From Nocardia sp. CNY236 (GTDB lineage Bacteria; Actinomycetota; Actinomycetes; Mycobacteriales; Mycobacteriaceae): a stretch of 64,000 nt of DNA. The position numbers and the translations under genes are program-made. This document shows, in pieces, positions 36,890 to 49,292 of the stretch (its first letter is position 1; the number at the start of each line of letters is the position of its first letter). The notes under the pieces were generated by a model. The model worked only from the letters and a program-made list of their open reading frames with translations, had not been told where the DNA came from and did no database searches. Where the stretch lies: NCBI RefSeq assembly GCF_000482385.1, contig NZ_AXVD01000015.1, positions 62,001 to 126,000 on the forward strand, given 5' to 3'.

Positions 36890-37705
36890 TCACCCATTCT
36901 CCATCGCCACCGGCTCGGCAACCGAGCCGATCAGGTCGAGCAGTTCGTCGTGGACGCCCGGCGCGGCCGCCACCACGGACCCGGAGGTGATGGTCCACGG
37001 CCGGCCGTCCAGGTCGGTGGCGACCCCACCGGCGGCACGCACCAGAGCGACGCCGGCCGCATTGTCCCACGGATGATGCCCGAACACGACCGCGCCACCG
37101 AGCACTCCGGACGCGGTGAAAGCCAGATCGACACCGGTGGAGCCGTGGATACGGACCCGCGAGGACACTGCGCTCAGCGCGCCGAGCAGATCGAATCGAA
37201 ACCGTCCGGGGATCCGGCCGCGCGCGTCCACGTTGAATGTCCCGAAGCCGATCGTCGCCTCGGTCAGGGTGCCGTGCGGCAATGGCGGCATCGCACGACC
37301 GTTCAGCAACAGAGGACCGCCGGCCGCCGCCGCATAACGACGGTCGAGCAGCGGTAGCCAGGTGAGTCCGAGCACCGGCTCGCCATCACGCACCAATGCG
37401 AGCAACATCCCCGACAGCGGGTGTCCGGACGAATAGTTGCAGGTGCCGTCGATCGGATCGAGCACCCATGTGGTTCCCGAGGTGAGTTGTGGACCGCCGA
37501 ACTCTTCTCCGTGCACCTCGATCCCGGTGCGTCGGCGCAGTTCGGCGGCTATGGTGCGCTCCAACTCCAGGTCGAGCTCGGTGGCGAAGTCGTCATGCCC
37601 TTTGACGACCGCGCTCGGCGCGCCGACCCCCTCGATGAACCGCTGTTGCCTCGAATCCAGAATTTCGCTCGCCACCGCGAGCAGTGCCGACAGCTCTCGC
37701 GTCAT
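36890..37705 (-). CDS. impA: Inositol monophosphatase family phosphatase in the his operon
   Basis: A 271-residue Mg-dependent Li-sensitive phosphatase. Metal ligands are GEE (66-68) and DPIDGT (83-88), with the C-terminal HHPWDNAAG block. Homologues at this position are called ImpA in mycobacteria. Because actinobacteria use IMPase-like enzymes as histidinol-phosphate phosphatase, this gene might supply that step, but myo-inositol phosphate (for PI and mycothiol) is equally possible. ATG 37705 overlaps the priA stop (ATGA); hisF follows 4 nt after its own stop. Confidence 0.92.
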   Translation of the reverse strand: MTRELSALLAVASEILDSRQQRFIEGVGAPSAVVKGHDDFATELDLELERTIAAELRRRTGIEVHGEEFGGPQLTSGTTWVLDPIDGTCNYSSGHPLSGMLLALVRDGEPVLGLTWLPLLDRRYAAAAGGPLLLNGRAMPPLPHGTLTEATIGFGTFNVDARGRIPGRFRFDLLGALSAVSSRVRIHGSTGVDLAFTASGVLGGAVVFGHHPWDNAAGVALVRAAGGVATDLDGRPWTITSGSVVAAAPGVHDELLDLIGSVAEPVAMENG

Positions 37706-38433
37706 TTCACCGCGGCCAACGCTTCGGCCAATGTGAAACGACCCGCATACAACGCCTTGCCGACGATCGAGCCTTCGACGCCGTCCGGCACCAGATCGGC
37801 GATCGCAACCAGGTCCGCGATCGTGGATACCCCGCCGGAGGCGACGACCGGGGCGTCGGTGGCCGCGCAGACCTCGCGCAGCAGGCTCAGGTTGGGGCCG
37901 GTGAGCGTGCCGTCCTTGGTCACGTCGGTCACCACGTAGCGGGAGCAGCCATCGCGCTCCAAACGCTCGAGCACCTCCCACAGATCGCCGCCGTCACTGA
38001 CCCACCCACGGCCGCGCAATCGGTGCTCACCGTCGATGATGCGGACATCCAGCCCGACGGCCACCCGCTCGCCGTATCGGGCAATGGCCTGCGCGCACCA
38101 CGCCGGATCTTCCAGCGCCGCGGTACCGAGGTTCACCCGGGCGCAGCCGGTGGCCAGCGCGGCGGACAAGCTCGCGTCGTCACGAATACCGCCCGACAGT
38201 TCCACATCGACATCGAGTTCACCGACGACCCGTGCGAGGAGCTCATGATTCGAGCCACGCCCGAACGCGGCATCCAGGTCCACCAGATGTACCCACTGTG
38301 CCCCGGCTTCTTGCCACGCCAACGCCGCGTCGCGGGGCGAACCGTAGCTGGTCTCGCTGCCCGCCTCCCCCTGCACCAGGCGCACGGCCTCTCCATTGGC
38401 GACATCGACAGCGGGCAACAGCACAAGACTCAC
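37702..38433 (-). CDS. priA: Bifunctional HisA/TrpF isomerase PriA
   Basis: PriA isomerises both ProFAR (histidine) and phosphoribosyl anthranilate (tryptophan). The 243-residue barrel has catalytic Asp10 ([10 protein letters not shown]), the second Asp in [14 protein letters not shown], the [10 protein letters not shown] loop typical of PriA, and phosphate loops SGGIRDD and [11 protein letters not shown]. No separate trpF is found in the trp operon, as expected for an actinobacterium with PriA. GTG 38433 is 6 nt after a TAGGCT box, so an internal leaderless promoter may also drive priA-impA-hisF. Confidence 0.95.
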   Translation of the reverse strand: MSLVLLPAVDVANGEAVRLVQGEAGSETSYGSPRDAALAWQEAGAQWVHLVDLDAAFGRGSNHELLARVVGELDVDVELSGGIRDDASLSAALATGCARVNLGTAALEDPAWCAQAIARYGERVAVGLDVRIIDGEHRLRGRGWVSDGGDLWEVLERLERDGCSRYVVTDVTKDGTLTGPNLSLLREVCAATDAPVVASGGVSTIADLVAIADLVPDGVEGSIVGKALYAGRFTLAEALAAVK

Positions 38434-38439
38434 GCAAGC

Positions 38440-38445
38440 AGCCTA
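38440..38445 (-). promoter_or_regulatory. Internal -10 box (TAGGCT) before priA
   Basis: TAGGCT on the minus strand, 6 nt, then the GTG of priA. It sits in the 94-bp gap between hisH and priA, the largest gap in the hisD-hisF run. Confidence 0.5.
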
Positions 38446-38527
38446 ATGGTTGGCGAGCGACGTCCGAGCGACGGGCCTGACCGGATGGGATCGTGATCAC
38501 CCGAGATGCTCCGGCGGCGCTGTGGAG

Positions 38528-39163
38528 CTACAGCGACGTCACCCAGTTGCGTAGCAGGTGCGCTCCCGCGTCGCCCGACTTCTCCGGATGGAATTGGGTT
38601 GCCGACAACGGGCCGTTCTCCACCGCGGCAAGAAACGGCCCACCATGGTGTGCCCAGGTCAACCGAGGCGACGCAATGTGCTCGCTGGGCGGCAGTTCCC
38701 ACTTCTGCGTGGCATAGGAATGGACGAAGTAGAACCGGGTGTCGACATCGAGGCCGGCGAACAACTCGCTGTCGTCCGGCGCGGACACGGTATTCCAGCC
38801 CATGTGTGGCAGCACCGGCGCGGACAAGCGCTCGACGGTACCCGGCCATTCGGCGCACCCGGTGGTTTCGACCCCGAACTCGACACCGCGGTCGAACAGG
38901 ATCTGCATGCCGACGCAGATGCCGAGCACCGGGCGGCCGCCGGCCAAGCGCCGACCGATCAGGCGCTCGCCTCGGATTGCGCGCAAACCTGCCATACAGG
39001 CGGCGAACGCGCCCACTCCGGGCACGACCAGACCGTCGGCCGCCAGCACGGTCTGCGGATCTGCGGTCACCTCGACCCGGGCTCCCGCACGAACCAAGGC
39101 GCGTTCGGCCGAGTGTAGGTTGCCAGAACCATAGTCGAGCAGGACAACGGTTCGAGTGCTCAC
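38528..39163 (-). CDS. hisH: Imidazole glycerol phosphate synthase glutaminase HisH
   Basis: A class I glutamine amidotransferase that feeds ammonia to HisF. The 211-residue protein has the nucleophile Cys83 ([11 protein letters not shown]), the oxyanion block PGVGAFA, and the His/Glu pair in [12 protein letters not shown] near the C-terminus. GTG 39163 overlaps the hisB stop (GTGA). Confidence 0.97.
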   Translation of the reverse strand: MSTRTVVLLDYGSGNLHSAERALVRAGARVEVTADPQTVLAADGLVVPGVGAFAACMAGLRAIRGERLIGRRLAGGRPVLGICVGMQILFDRGVEFGVETTGCAEWPGTVERLSAPVLPHMGWNTVSAPDDSELFAGLDVDTRFYFVHSYATQKWELPPSEHIASPRLTWAHHGGPFLAAVENGPLSATQFHPEKSGDAGAHLLRNWVTSL

Positions 39164-39774
39164 AGAGTCCCTTTCGTCGATGGAACACCGCCGACCCGCG
39201 GGTCCGGCTCCACGGCGGCGCGCAACGCCCGTGCGACCGCCTTGAATTCCGCTTCGGTGACGTGGTGCTGGTCGCGACCGTAGAGCACGCGCACGTGCAG
39301 TGCGAGCCGCGCGTTGAACGCGATCGACTCGAACACGTGCCGATTCAGTACCGTGGAATAGGGAGCGCCGGGACCGGATCCGGGAATCACCGCATGCAGC
39401 AGATGCTCCGGCTCACCGGTGTGCACGCAGTAGGGACGGCCGGATACGTCGACCACGGCGTGAGCGAGCGTCTCGTCCATCGGGATGTACGCATCGCCGA
39501 ATCGGCGGATACCGGCCTTGCTGCCCAGCGCCTGTCCCAGCGCCCGGCCGATCACGATCGCGGTGTCCTCCACGGTATGGTGCGCCTCGATCTCGACATC
39601 GCCTTCGGCACGAACGGTCAAGTCGAAACTCGCATGCGCGCCCAAGGCGGTCAGCATGTGGTCGTAGAAGGGGACACCGGTAGCGATATCGGTGACGCCG
39701 GTGCCGTCCAGGTCCAGCTCGACGACGATCGTGGATTCCTTGGTGACCCGCTCCACCCGGGCGGTCCTGCTCAT
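39160..39774 (-). CDS. hisB: Imidazoleglycerol-phosphate dehydratase
   Basis: A 204-residue Mn-dependent dehydratase making imidazole acetol phosphate. It has [12 protein letters not shown] and [11 protein letters not shown], and the repeated metal motif [20 protein letters not shown]. The C-terminal GVPSTKGTL is typical. There is no fused phosphatase domain. ATG 39774 gives the family's usual N-terminus ([14 protein letters not shown]). An alternative ATG at 39822 overlaps the hisC stop (ATGA) and would add 16 residues with an N-terminus unlike the family. Confidence 0.96.
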   Translation of the reverse strand: MSRTARVERVTKESTIVVELDLDGTGVTDIATGVPFYDHMLTALGAHASFDLTVRAEGDVEIEAHHTVEDTAIVIGRALGQALGSKAGIRRFGDAYIPMDETLAHAVVDVSGRPYCVHTGEPEHLLHAVIPGSGPGAPYSTVLNRHVFESIAFNARLALHVRVLYGRDQHHVTEAEFKAVARALRAAVEPDPRVGGVPSTKGTL

Positions 39775-39818
39775 GCTCACGTCCAATCGGGTTGTCGCCG
39801 GGCAGCTCCGGCGTGGGC

Positions 39819-42286
<2,468 letters not shown>

Positions 42287-42340
42287 GGGGTATGAGTCCT
42301 TGTCTCCAGCTGATTACACAACAGGAATGTTGCCGTCACC

Positions 42341-42346
42341 AGCCTA
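42341..42346 (-). promoter_or_regulatory. Candidate his operon promoter (-10 TAGGCT)
   Basis: TAGGCT on the minus strand lies 54 nt before hisD. A transcript starting about 7 nt further would have a leader of about 48 nt that includes the hisD ribosome site. No His-codon leader peptide or T-box is seen. Confidence 0.4.
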
Positions 42347-42474
42347 ATGGGCGACTATCGACGGTTATCGGTGTGGTCGGCCCCGATCGACCGGGGAGGC
42401 CACGGCGAGATCGAGCGCACAGTCGGATCCGCTCCGCGGCTCATGGCACTACGCACCACCCTCACCGGTCGATC

Positions 42475-44100
42475 TCAATAGGTGTCGCTGTCGATCAGCG
42501 GAGACCCGCTGCCAGGATTGATCAAACGCAATGTCACCGACCTGCTCTGTCCCGCATAGGTCACACTGGCTACATTGATGTCCACCGATCCGTCCGGGTT
42601 GGTGCCGGCACCGCCACCGGCCGCGTCGACCGTATTGAAACCGGTGACGCGATTTCGGGTCCAGTGGTCGTGAAAGGCCTGTCGACTTCCGTAGACCTGC
42701 TGGGCGGCGGGGGTCAGCTGCTCCCACGCCGAGGTGAGTCGTAGGTAGACCAGGTTGTTGTAGAAGTCGACCACTTGATCGATGGACTGCCGTAGATCGG
42801 CCTTGCCGACGCTCCTGGTCTGTCCCACCGAAGGAGCAACCGACGCCATCTCGGTCGTACTGGCACCTTGCGGCGATGCGATCGTCACCGAGGAGCCGGC
42901 TCGGGTGGCTGGGGGGTTCGAGTCCGACGAGTTCAACAGGACCGCCCCGGAAACCACTGCGACGATGCTGACGGCCGCCGCGCCGATCCACAGCGCGCGG
43001 AGGGCGCCACCGGATCGCGTCGCCGGTTCGGGGCGCGGCTGCGCCATGGTGCGTGGATGGGCCGCGCCGTCGGATCTGGGCGGTGCGGCAACTGCGCGCT
43101 GGCTCCGTTCGGTCGGTGTGGTGGGCGCCGAAGAACGGGTCGTGGGCCACAACGCCTGGGTCTCCGAGTCGGACCCTTCCGCCTGGGGACGGGGGAAAGC
43201 CTGGCTGGCGGGAACGAAGCCCACCCCGATCGGCGCAGGACCCGCGGCAGCCAAGGCGGCCAGCTGCTCCTGCGCGGCCGGCATACTCGGCCGCTGCGCT
43301 GGATCGGGACCGAGCAGGTCGAGCAACAGTCCCGTAGCCGGACCGGCGTTGCGCGGCTCGCGCAACTGACCGTTGGCCGCGGCGTAGAGCACTGCGAGTG
43401 GATTGGCGCCCGCGCCATAGGGCGGTTCGCCTTCCAACGCATGGAACAGCGTGGCGCCCAGCGCGAAGACATCGGCCGCCGGTGTCGGATCGGAACCGCG
43501 TGCCACCTCCGGTGCGAGATAGGCAGCGGTGCCGCAGATCAGCCCGGTCTCGGTGAGCGTCACGTCTCCTGTTGCGCGAGAGATACCGAAGTCGGTGATC
43601 TTCACCGTGCCGTGATCATCGAGCAGGATATTGCCGGGCTTCACGTCACGGTGCACGATCCCAGCCTGATGCGCGGCAATCAGCGCCGAGGCGACCTGCT
43701 CCCCGATCCGGGCAACCTCGGCCAGGGGCAGGGTGCCTCGAGCGGAGATCACAGCGGCCAGGCTCTTGGACTTCAGATACTCCATCACCAGACACGGATC
43801 ACCCTGGTGTTCTGTGATATCGAACACCACGATCGCATTCGGATGCTGGAATCGAGCAGCGTTTCGCGCCTCTCGGATCGCGCGTTGCCGCACCACGTCC
43901 CGCTCGGCTTCGGGCAAGCTCGGCTTGATGTGGATCTGTTTGACAGCCACCGAGCGATGGAGGCGTTCATCGACGGCACGCCACACCACACCCGTGCCGC
44001 CGCTACCAATCCGCTCGACCAGGCGGTAGTGTTCCGCGATCAACTGACCGGTATCGATGGCGCCTACTCCGAACCTTCTCGAAATCGTGACATACCGCAT
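42475..44100 (-). CDS. Transmembrane Ser/Thr protein kinase
   Basis: A 541-residue Hanks-type kinase. The glycine loop GSGGTGVV is at 32-39, Lys54, catalytic HRDVKPGN (150-157), DFG (170-172) and the APEVARG block. A Pro/Ser/Thr-rich juxtamembrane stretch (about 290-365) and one membrane helix (about 367-389) follow, then an extracytoplasmic domain (400-541) whose helical YNNLVYLRLTSAWEQLTP part resembles an NTF2-like sensor. No PASTA repeats are present, so it is not PknB. GAGAGAT precedes ATG 44100. It lies between the his and nad operons; substrates are unknown. Confidence 0.93.
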   Translation of the reverse strand: MRYVTISRRFGVGAIDTGQLIAEHYRLVERIGSGGTGVVWRAVDERLHRSVAVKQIHIKPSLPEAERDVVRQRAIREARNAARFQHPNAIVVFDITEHQGDPCLVMEYLKSKSLAAVISARGTLPLAEVARIGEQVASALIAAHQAGIVHRDVKPGNILLDDHGTVKITDFGISRATGDVTLTETGLICGTAAYLAPEVARGSDPTPAADVFALGATLFHALEGEPPYGAGANPLAVLYAAANGQLREPRNAGPATGLLLDLLGPDPAQRPSMPAAQEQLAALAAAGPAPIGVGFVPASQAFPRPQAEGSDSETQALWPTTRSSAPTTPTERSQRAVAAPPRSDGAAHPRTMAQPRPEPATRSGGALRALWIGAAAVSIVAVVSGAVLLNSSDSNPPATRAGSSVTIASPQGASTTEMASVAPSVGQTRSVGKADLRQSIDQVVDFYNNLVYLRLTSAWEQLTPAAQQVYGSRQAFHDHWTRNRVTGFNTVDAAGGGAGTNPDGSVDINVASVTYAGQSRSVTLRLINPGSGSPLIDSDTY

Positions 44101-44350
44101 AGTGATCTCTCACGCGGTCCCGGGGACGAGTGTAGCGGGCACGAGAATGCTCGCACGCGTCAGCCGGACGTTGTTCGGGGCACGGTTCGCCCGAACGGCA
44201 CAGCATAGCGCACCCGACTCACGCGGCCTGCGCGATCCCGCTGCCGCACCGCCGCGGCATCCTGGCGTCGCTCGGTCCCCAGCGACCCACCACACCGCTG
44301 CCCGGGTCGTGTCCGACGCCGGGGCAGTACACGGGTGGGGCGGGCCGGGG

Positions 44351-45211
44351 CTACATGTCCAAGCCGAGATCGAGGACGCGGACCGAATGGGTGAGCGCGC
44401 CCACCGCGAGGTAGTCGACGCCGGTTCGGGCATAGTCCACGGCGACCTCGAGGCCGAGCCCGCCGGAGGATTCCAACTTCGTTCGGGGCGAGACCGCATT
44501 GCGCCGCTGCACCGCCGCCTGCGTCTGCCACAACGGGAAGTTGTCCAGCAATACGAGTTCCACCTGCTGCCCGAGTACTGCGTCGAGTTGTTCGAGGCTG
44601 TCGACCTCGACCTCGCAAGCGACATCGGGGGCCGCGGACCTGACCGCACGCAACGCCTCGACCACCGATCCAGCCGCGACCACATGGTTGTCCTTGATCA
44701 GCGCAGCGTCACCCAGACCCATACGGTGGTTCACGCCGCCGCCGACCCGCACAGCGTACTTCTGCACGGCGCGTAACCCCGGCAGCGTCTTGCGACTGTC
44801 TCGGATCCGGCAGTCGGTGCCGGCAACCGCGTCGACCCAGGCGGCGGTCGTGGTTGCGATACCCGACAGGTGGCAGACGAGGTTGAGCATGGTGCGCTCG
44901 GCGGTGAGCAGGCCGCGAGCGGGCGCTGTCATGGTCAACACCCGCTGACCCGGACCCACACGAGCGCCATCGGCGACGCGATCGGTGATCTCGTAGCCGT
45001 GCGCACCGATCACCTCGTCCAGGACCAGCAATCCGATGTCCAGTCCCGCGACGATGCCCGGCTGGCGTGACACCACCGATGCCGTCGCCACCGCGTCGTG
45101 AGGCACGGTGGCCGCCGTGGTCACGTCCGGGCCGTAGCGCAGGTCCTCGTCGAGTGCCGTGCGTACGATCCGCAGCACGTCGTCGCGGTCCAGACCGGCG
45201 TCCAGCGCCAT
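44351..45211 (-). CDS. nadC: Nicotinate-nucleotide pyrophosphorylase (quinolinate phosphoribosyltransferase)
   Basis: Converts quinolinate and PRPP to nicotinate mononucleotide. The 286-residue protein has EDLRYGPDVTT, the LNLVCHLSGIATTT block, RDSRKTLPGLRAVQKYAVRVGGGVNHRMGL, LIKDNH, CEVEVDSLEQ and LLDNF. It follows nadB by 75 bp. With nadA and nadB it completes de novo synthesis of the pyridine ring from aspartate. Confidence 0.97.
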   Translation of the reverse strand: MALDAGLDRDDVLRIVRTALDEDLRYGPDVTTAATVPHDAVATASVVSRQPGIVAGLDIGLLVLDEVIGAHGYEITDRVADGARVGPGQRVLTMTAPARGLLTAERTMLNLVCHLSGIATTTAAWVDAVAGTDCRIRDSRKTLPGLRAVQKYAVRVGGGVNHRMGLGDAALIKDNHVVAAGSVVEALRAVRSAAPDVACEVEVDSLEQLDAVLGQQVELVLLDNFPLWQTQAAVQRRNAVSPRTKLESSGGLGLEVAVDYARTGVDYLAVGALTHSVRVLDLGLDM

Positions 45212-45286
45212 GGAAGCCTTCCTCTCTCCGTCACGGCGGAAGCCACAGCCCGCGCTGCGGTCGGACGTCCCGCGTGAGCATGGTGG

Positions 45287-46858
45287 TCAGGGAATCGGTG
45301 GGGTGAATTCGAGAACACCGTCGCCGTCGAGGCGAAACGGGAGGCTCCTGCGAAACTCTGGCCGCGTATTCGGATGGTCGGACCGGACATGACACCCACG
45401 GCTTTCGGTGCGTGCCTCCGCCGCCGACAGCAATGCGCGCGCCGCCAGGGTGAGTGCGGCATCCTCCATCTGCGCCAGCGACGCGGCTGCGCCGCGGAGC
45501 GGGTCGCGCCGAGAGGTGGCGTCGTCCAACTGTTTACGGGCTCCGGCGAGGTTCGCGCCGTCGCGAAGCACCGAGGCGTGCGCGGTCATCAGCCCCTGCA
45601 CCACAGCGCGCCCGGCATGCTCGACCAGACGAGCGGGTATGTCGGTCACCTCGGCCACCTCGCCGCGGCGTTCGACCGCGGCAGCCCCGGCACGTTCGCC
45701 GACCACGAGTCCCTCGAGCAAGCTGTTGGACGCCAGTCGATTCGCCCCATGCAGACCGGTCCGTGCGACTTCGCCTGCCGCGTACAAGCCGGCCAGCGAG
45801 GTGCGACCATGGGTGTCGGTGACGATCCCGCCGCATTGGTAGTGCGCCGCGGGCGCGACGGGAATCGGGTCCGTGCGCGGATCGATACCGGCGGCCAGGC
45901 ACGACGCGGTGATCGTCGGAAACCGTTGCGCGAAACCGTGGAGTGAACGCGCGTCGAGATAGACGTGCTCGACACCGAGCGCCAGCATGCGCGCTGCGAT
46001 GGCCCGCGAGACCACATCACGCGGCGCGAGATCACCGCGGGGGTGCACACCTGCGGTGAGCGCCTCGCCGTTCGTATCGATCAGCGTCGCGCCCTCGCCG
46101 CGAACTGCCTCGCTGATCAGCGGCCTGCGTCCCACTGCGCCCGGGGTGTACAACACGGTCGGGTGAAACTGCACGAATTCGAGATCCGCGACCGTCGCGC
46201 CGGCCCACAACCCGAGCGCGATGCCGTCGGCGGTGGCTCCGGGCGGGTTGGTGCTCAGGGCATACAGCTGACCGAGCCCGCCGGTGGCCAGAACCACTGC
46301 GGGTGTGTGGACGATGCCCACACCTCGGTCCGAAACCAATACCACACCGCGCACGCCGGTGGGGCCGGTAACGATCCGCGCGACCGCGGCGCCGAACAGC
46401 ACGGGCAGTCCGGCCTTGTTCAGCGCCCGCTGCACCTCCGCGCCGGTGGCATCACCGCCGGCGTGAATGATTCGCCGGGTGCTGTGCCCGCCCTCGCGGG
46501 TTCGTGAAATCCGACCGTCATGGCCGAGATCGAACACCGCACCCAGATCCGTCAGGGTGGCCACCGCCGCTCGCCCGCCCGCGACGATGGAACGCACCGC
46601 GCCCACGTCACACAGCCCGGCTCCGGCCTCCACGGTGTCGTACACGTGCGCGGCGACCGAATCCCCCTCGGGCGCGACGACCGCGATACCGCCCTGCGCG
46701 TACTGGGTGGAGGTGTCGGTCGGCCCGCCCTTGCTCACCGTGAGTACCCGCAGACCGCGCACGGAGGCGGCGCGCGCCGCGGTCAGCCCGGCAACGCCGC
46801 CACCGACGACAACCAGGTCCGTCGTGGTCTCCCAGTCGATCGACACTGCGGTACTCAT
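45287..46858 (-). CDS. nadB: L-aspartate oxidase
   Basis: A flavoenzyme that oxidises aspartate to iminoaspartate for NadA. The 523-residue protein has the dinucleotide fold VVGGGVAGLTAARAA, the STQYAQGGIAVV block, the substrate region GEALTAGVHPRGDLAPRDVVSRAI, and AGLYAAGEVARTGLHGANRLASNSLLEGLVVG. The ATG at 46858 is preferred. A GTG at 46882, overlapping the nadA end, would add 8 residues; neither has a strong ribosome site. Confidence 0.96.
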   Translation of the reverse strand: MSTAVSIDWETTTDLVVVGGGVAGLTAARAASVRGLRVLTVSKGGPTDTSTQYAQGGIAVVAPEGDSVAAHVYDTVEAGAGLCDVGAVRSIVAGGRAAVATLTDLGAVFDLGHDGRISRTREGGHSTRRIIHAGGDATGAEVQRALNKAGLPVLFGAAVARIVTGPTGVRGVVLVSDRGVGIVHTPAVVLATGGLGQLYALSTNPPGATADGIALGLWAGATVADLEFVQFHPTVLYTPGAVGRRPLISEAVRGEGATLIDTNGEALTAGVHPRGDLAPRDVVSRAIAARMLALGVEHVYLDARSLHGFAQRFPTITASCLAAGIDPRTDPIPVAPAAHYQCGGIVTDTHGRTSLAGLYAAGEVARTGLHGANRLASNSLLEGLVVGERAGAAAVERRGEVAEVTDIPARLVEHAGRAVVQGLMTAHASVLRDGANLAGARKQLDDATSRRDPLRGAAASLAQMEDAALTLAARALLSAAEARTESRGCHVRSDHPNTRPEFRRSLPFRLDGDGVLEFTPPIP

Positions 46859-46874
46859 CGGCGTGCGCCGGGAC

Positions 46875-47918
46875 TCATTCACCGCCGCCGGACGTGCCGA
46901 TCGCGATCATTCGCTGTACCGAATTGCGACCCAGCGCAGCCGTTTCCGGATCGACATGGACTTCGTCGCGGCCCTCGACCAGGCAGCGCAGCAGTGCGGC
47001 GGGCGTGATCATCTTCATATAGCGGCACGAGGCTCGATCGTTCACAGCCTGGAAGTCGATACCTGGAGCAGCCTTGCGCAACTGGTGGAGCATGCCGACC
47101 TCGGTCGCCACCAGTACCTGGTTCGACCTGGCCGCCTTGGCTGCGTCGATCATGCCGCCGGTGGACAGGATGTGCACCCGGTCGGCTGGGAACGCGCCCT
47201 CCCCTGCCAGATACAGCGCCGAGGTGGCACAACCGCATTCGGGGTGCACGAACAGTTCCGCGTCGGGATGGGTTCGCGCCTGCTCGGTCAGTTCGGCGCC
47301 GTTGATCCCCGCGTGCACGTGGCACTCACCCGCCCAGATATGCATGTTCGCGCGACCGGTGACCCGCTTGACGTGTGCGCCGAGGAACTGGTCGGGCAGG
47401 AACAGTACCTCACGGTCCGGGTCGATCGAGTCGACCACGTCGACCGCGTTGGACGACGTGCAGCAGATGTCGGTGAGCGCCTTGACCTCGGCGGTGGTGT
47501 TCACATACGACACGACCACCGCGCTGGGATGCTCGCCTTTCCAGGCACGCAGTTCGTCGGGGGTGATGGAATCCGCCAGCGAACATCCGGCGCGGTGGTC
47601 CGGGATGAGCACCGTCTTCGTCGGACTGAGAATTTTGGCCGTCTCGGCCATGAAGTGCACTCCGCAGAACACGATCGTGTCCTCCGGGGCCTCGGCCGCG
47701 ATACGCGACAACGCGAGTGAATCACCGACGTGGTCGGCCACGTCCTGGATCGCGGGGATTTGATAGTTGTGCGCGAGAATAGTCGCATTGCGCTCGGCGG
47801 CCAGTCGCTTGACCTCCTGCGCCCATTCTGGTGTCGCCTCCACTCCAGCGAACCCGGAGGGACCGTCGAACACCTGCCCCATCAGCCGGGGCGCCAGTTT
47901 CGCACCCGTCGTCGCCAT
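46875..47918 (-). CDS. nadA: Quinolinate synthase
   Basis: A [4Fe-4S] enzyme that condenses iminoaspartate with dihydroxyacetone phosphate. The 347-residue protein has [43 protein letters not shown] and VHPECGC, which supply the cluster cysteines, then STGGMI. GGAAGGGAG precedes ATG 47918. It is the first gene of nadABC and is divergent from nrtR across a 79-bp region containing the operator. Confidence 0.97.
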   Translation of the reverse strand: MATTGAKLAPRLMGQVFDGPSGFAGVEATPEWAQEVKRLAAERNATILAHNYQIPAIQDVADHVGDSLALSRIAAEAPEDTIVFCGVHFMAETAKILSPTKTVLIPDHRAGCSLADSITPDELRAWKGEHPSAVVVSYVNTTAEVKALTDICCTSSNAVDVVDSIDPDREVLFLPDQFLGAHVKRVTGRANMHIWAGECHVHAGINGAELTEQARTHPDAELFVHPECGCATSALYLAGEGAFPADRVHILSTGGMIDAAKAARSNQVLVATEVGMLHQLRKAAPGIDFQAVNDRASCRYMKMITPAALLRCLVEGRDEVHVDPETAALGRNSVQRMIAIGTSGGGE

Positions 47919-47973
47919 GGATGGCTCCCTTCCTCGTGCTGATCGGCCACCTCGCCGAGTAGCACCAAATCTG

Positions 47974-47996
47974 GTTTTCGACTTATAATCGAAAAC
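47974..47996. promoter_or_regulatory. NrtR operator with embedded -10 box
   Basis: A perfect inverted repeat: GTTTTCGA (47974-47981), a 7-bp AT-rich centre, and TCGAAAAC (47989-47996). TATAAT at 47984-47989 sits inside it, 8 nt before the nrtR ATG at 47998. The other strand offers TATAAG for nadA. Repressor bound here would block both promoters, giving autoregulation and control of nadABC. Assignment to NrtR rests on position and family knowledge. Confidence 0.75.
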
Positions 47997-47997
47997 T

Positions 47998-48753
47998 ATG
48001 TCTCATGGTATCACCATCCACGAGTCGCTGACCGCGGTGTTCCAAGTTCGCCGGTTCCCTTTCGACATCGTCGCAGGTAGAACCACGAGCCGTGGGATTG
48101 GAGGCGCGCGCGGCCGCGCTCCGGCCGAGCGGACGGAACTGGCGGTGCTGCTATGGGAGCGCGCACTGGATCCGCAGAAGGGCACGTGGTCGTTGCCCGG
48201 CGGCCGATTGCGCGACGACGAGGATCTCGACACGTCCGCACGACGCCAACTCGCCGAGAAGGTGGATGTCCGCGAGCTCGCGCATCTCGAGCAACTCTCG
48301 GTGTTCAGCGCACCGGACCGAGTGCCCACCCCCCGCCGGATCGCCTCGGCCTACCTCGGCCTGGTGCCGTTGACCGCCGATCCGAAGCTCCCGGCGGACA
48401 CCGGCTGGCATCCGGTGTCGACCCTGCCGCAGATGTCTTTCGATCACGGCACCGTAGTCGACCATGCACGCACCCGACTGGCCTCGAAGCTCTCCTACAC
48501 CAATATCGCCTTCGCGCTCGCGCCAGAACGATTCACCATGTCGACCTTGCGCGAAATATATTGCGTCGCACTCGGATACGAGGTGGACACCACCAATCTG
48601 CAACGGGTGCTGACCCGGCGCAAGGTGATCACACCCACCGGCGCCGTCGCCGCGCCCGGCCGCGCCGGCGGCCGGCCCGCGGCGGTCTATCGCTTCACCG
48701 ACTCCGGCTTGCGGGTGACAGACGAATTCGCAGCGCTGCGCCCACCGCTGTGA
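47998..48753 (+). CDS. nrtR: NrtR-family regulator of NAD synthesis (Nudix-like plus winged helix)
   Basis: A 251-residue protein. The Nudix-like N-terminal domain (to about 160) has a degenerate Nudix box ([24 protein letters not shown] lacks the full REUxEExGU), so it probably binds rather than hydrolyses ADP-ribose-type ligands. The C-terminal winged helix (about 170-250; [27 protein letters not shown] and RPAAVYRF) binds DNA. NrtR/NadR repress nad genes in actinobacteria. The transcript is probably leaderless from the -10 in the operator. The 3' end overlaps the convergent DUF2567 gene by 67 nt. Confidence 0.92.
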   Translation: MSHGITIHESLTAVFQVRRFPFDIVAGRTTSRGIGGARGRAPAERTELAVLLWERALDPQKGTWSLPGGRLRDDEDLDTSARRQLAEKVDVRELAHLEQLSVFSAPDRVPTPRRIASAYLGLVPLTADPKLPADTGWHPVSTLPQMSFDHGTVVDHARTRLASKLSYTNIAFALAPERFTMSTLREIYCVALGYEVDTTNLQRVLTRRKVITPTGAVAAPGRAGGRPAAVYRFTDSGLRVTDEFAALRPPL

Positions 48754-49292
48754 GTGGCCGTCGACCACGACGCCACATCGAGATCGTCCGACGTGTTCAG
48801 TGTCGCGAGCAGCAGCACCACGAACGACGCGAGCAGTGGTTGTGCGATCAGCGCGACCTGACTGCCCACCTCGGTGGGTAGCCTCACGAGTTGGCCGACC
48901 ACCGCGTCGTGCGGACGCGGATGCAGCAACCCGGCGACGCCTTCACCGACCCGCGCCATCGCCAGCGCACCCAGCCCCGAACCGATCAGCAGACCGATCT
49001 GCATCATCGGCCCGCGCGCCGTCCGCCATCGCCAGGCCACCACTGCCGAGAGCAGACCGAGCACCGCACCGGTCATTACGAACAACGCCAGCGCATCGAA
49101 TCGGTGCGCACTTTCACCGATCATCGAGGCAGCGCGATCAGGTGCGATCAGGAGCATCTGCTCGGTGGGTGCCAACACGCCCCAGCCGACGCCGACGAGT
49201 GCGCTGATCGCCACCACGGCCGCCGCGACCACCATGGCCTCGCGCACCGCGCGTCGGAGAGGCGCGCCCGACGGTGCCGCCACCGATCCCAC
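48687..49292 (-). CDS. DUF2567 family membrane protein
   Basis: A 201-residue protein with four predicted membrane segments (from about residue 15: VVAAAVVAISALVGVGWGVL; then ALALFVMTGAVLGLLSAVVAW; IGLLIGSGLGALAMARVG; LIAQPLLASFVVLLLATL). The layout matches the DUF2567 proteins next to bioB in mycobacteria; the function is unknown. GTG 49292 shares one base with the bsaP stop codon (TAGTG), implying coupling. It ends inside nrtR on the other strand. Confidence 0.83.
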   Translation of the reverse strand: MGSVAAPSGAPLRRAVREAMVVAAAVVAISALVGVGWGVLAPTEQMLLIAPDRAASMIGESAHRFDALALFVMTGAVLGLLSAVVAWRWRTARGPMMQIGLLIGSGLGALAMARVGEGVAGLLHPRPHDAVVGQLVRLPTEVGSQVALIAQPLLASFVVLLLATLNTSDDLDVASWSTATHSGGRSAANSSVTRKPESVKR

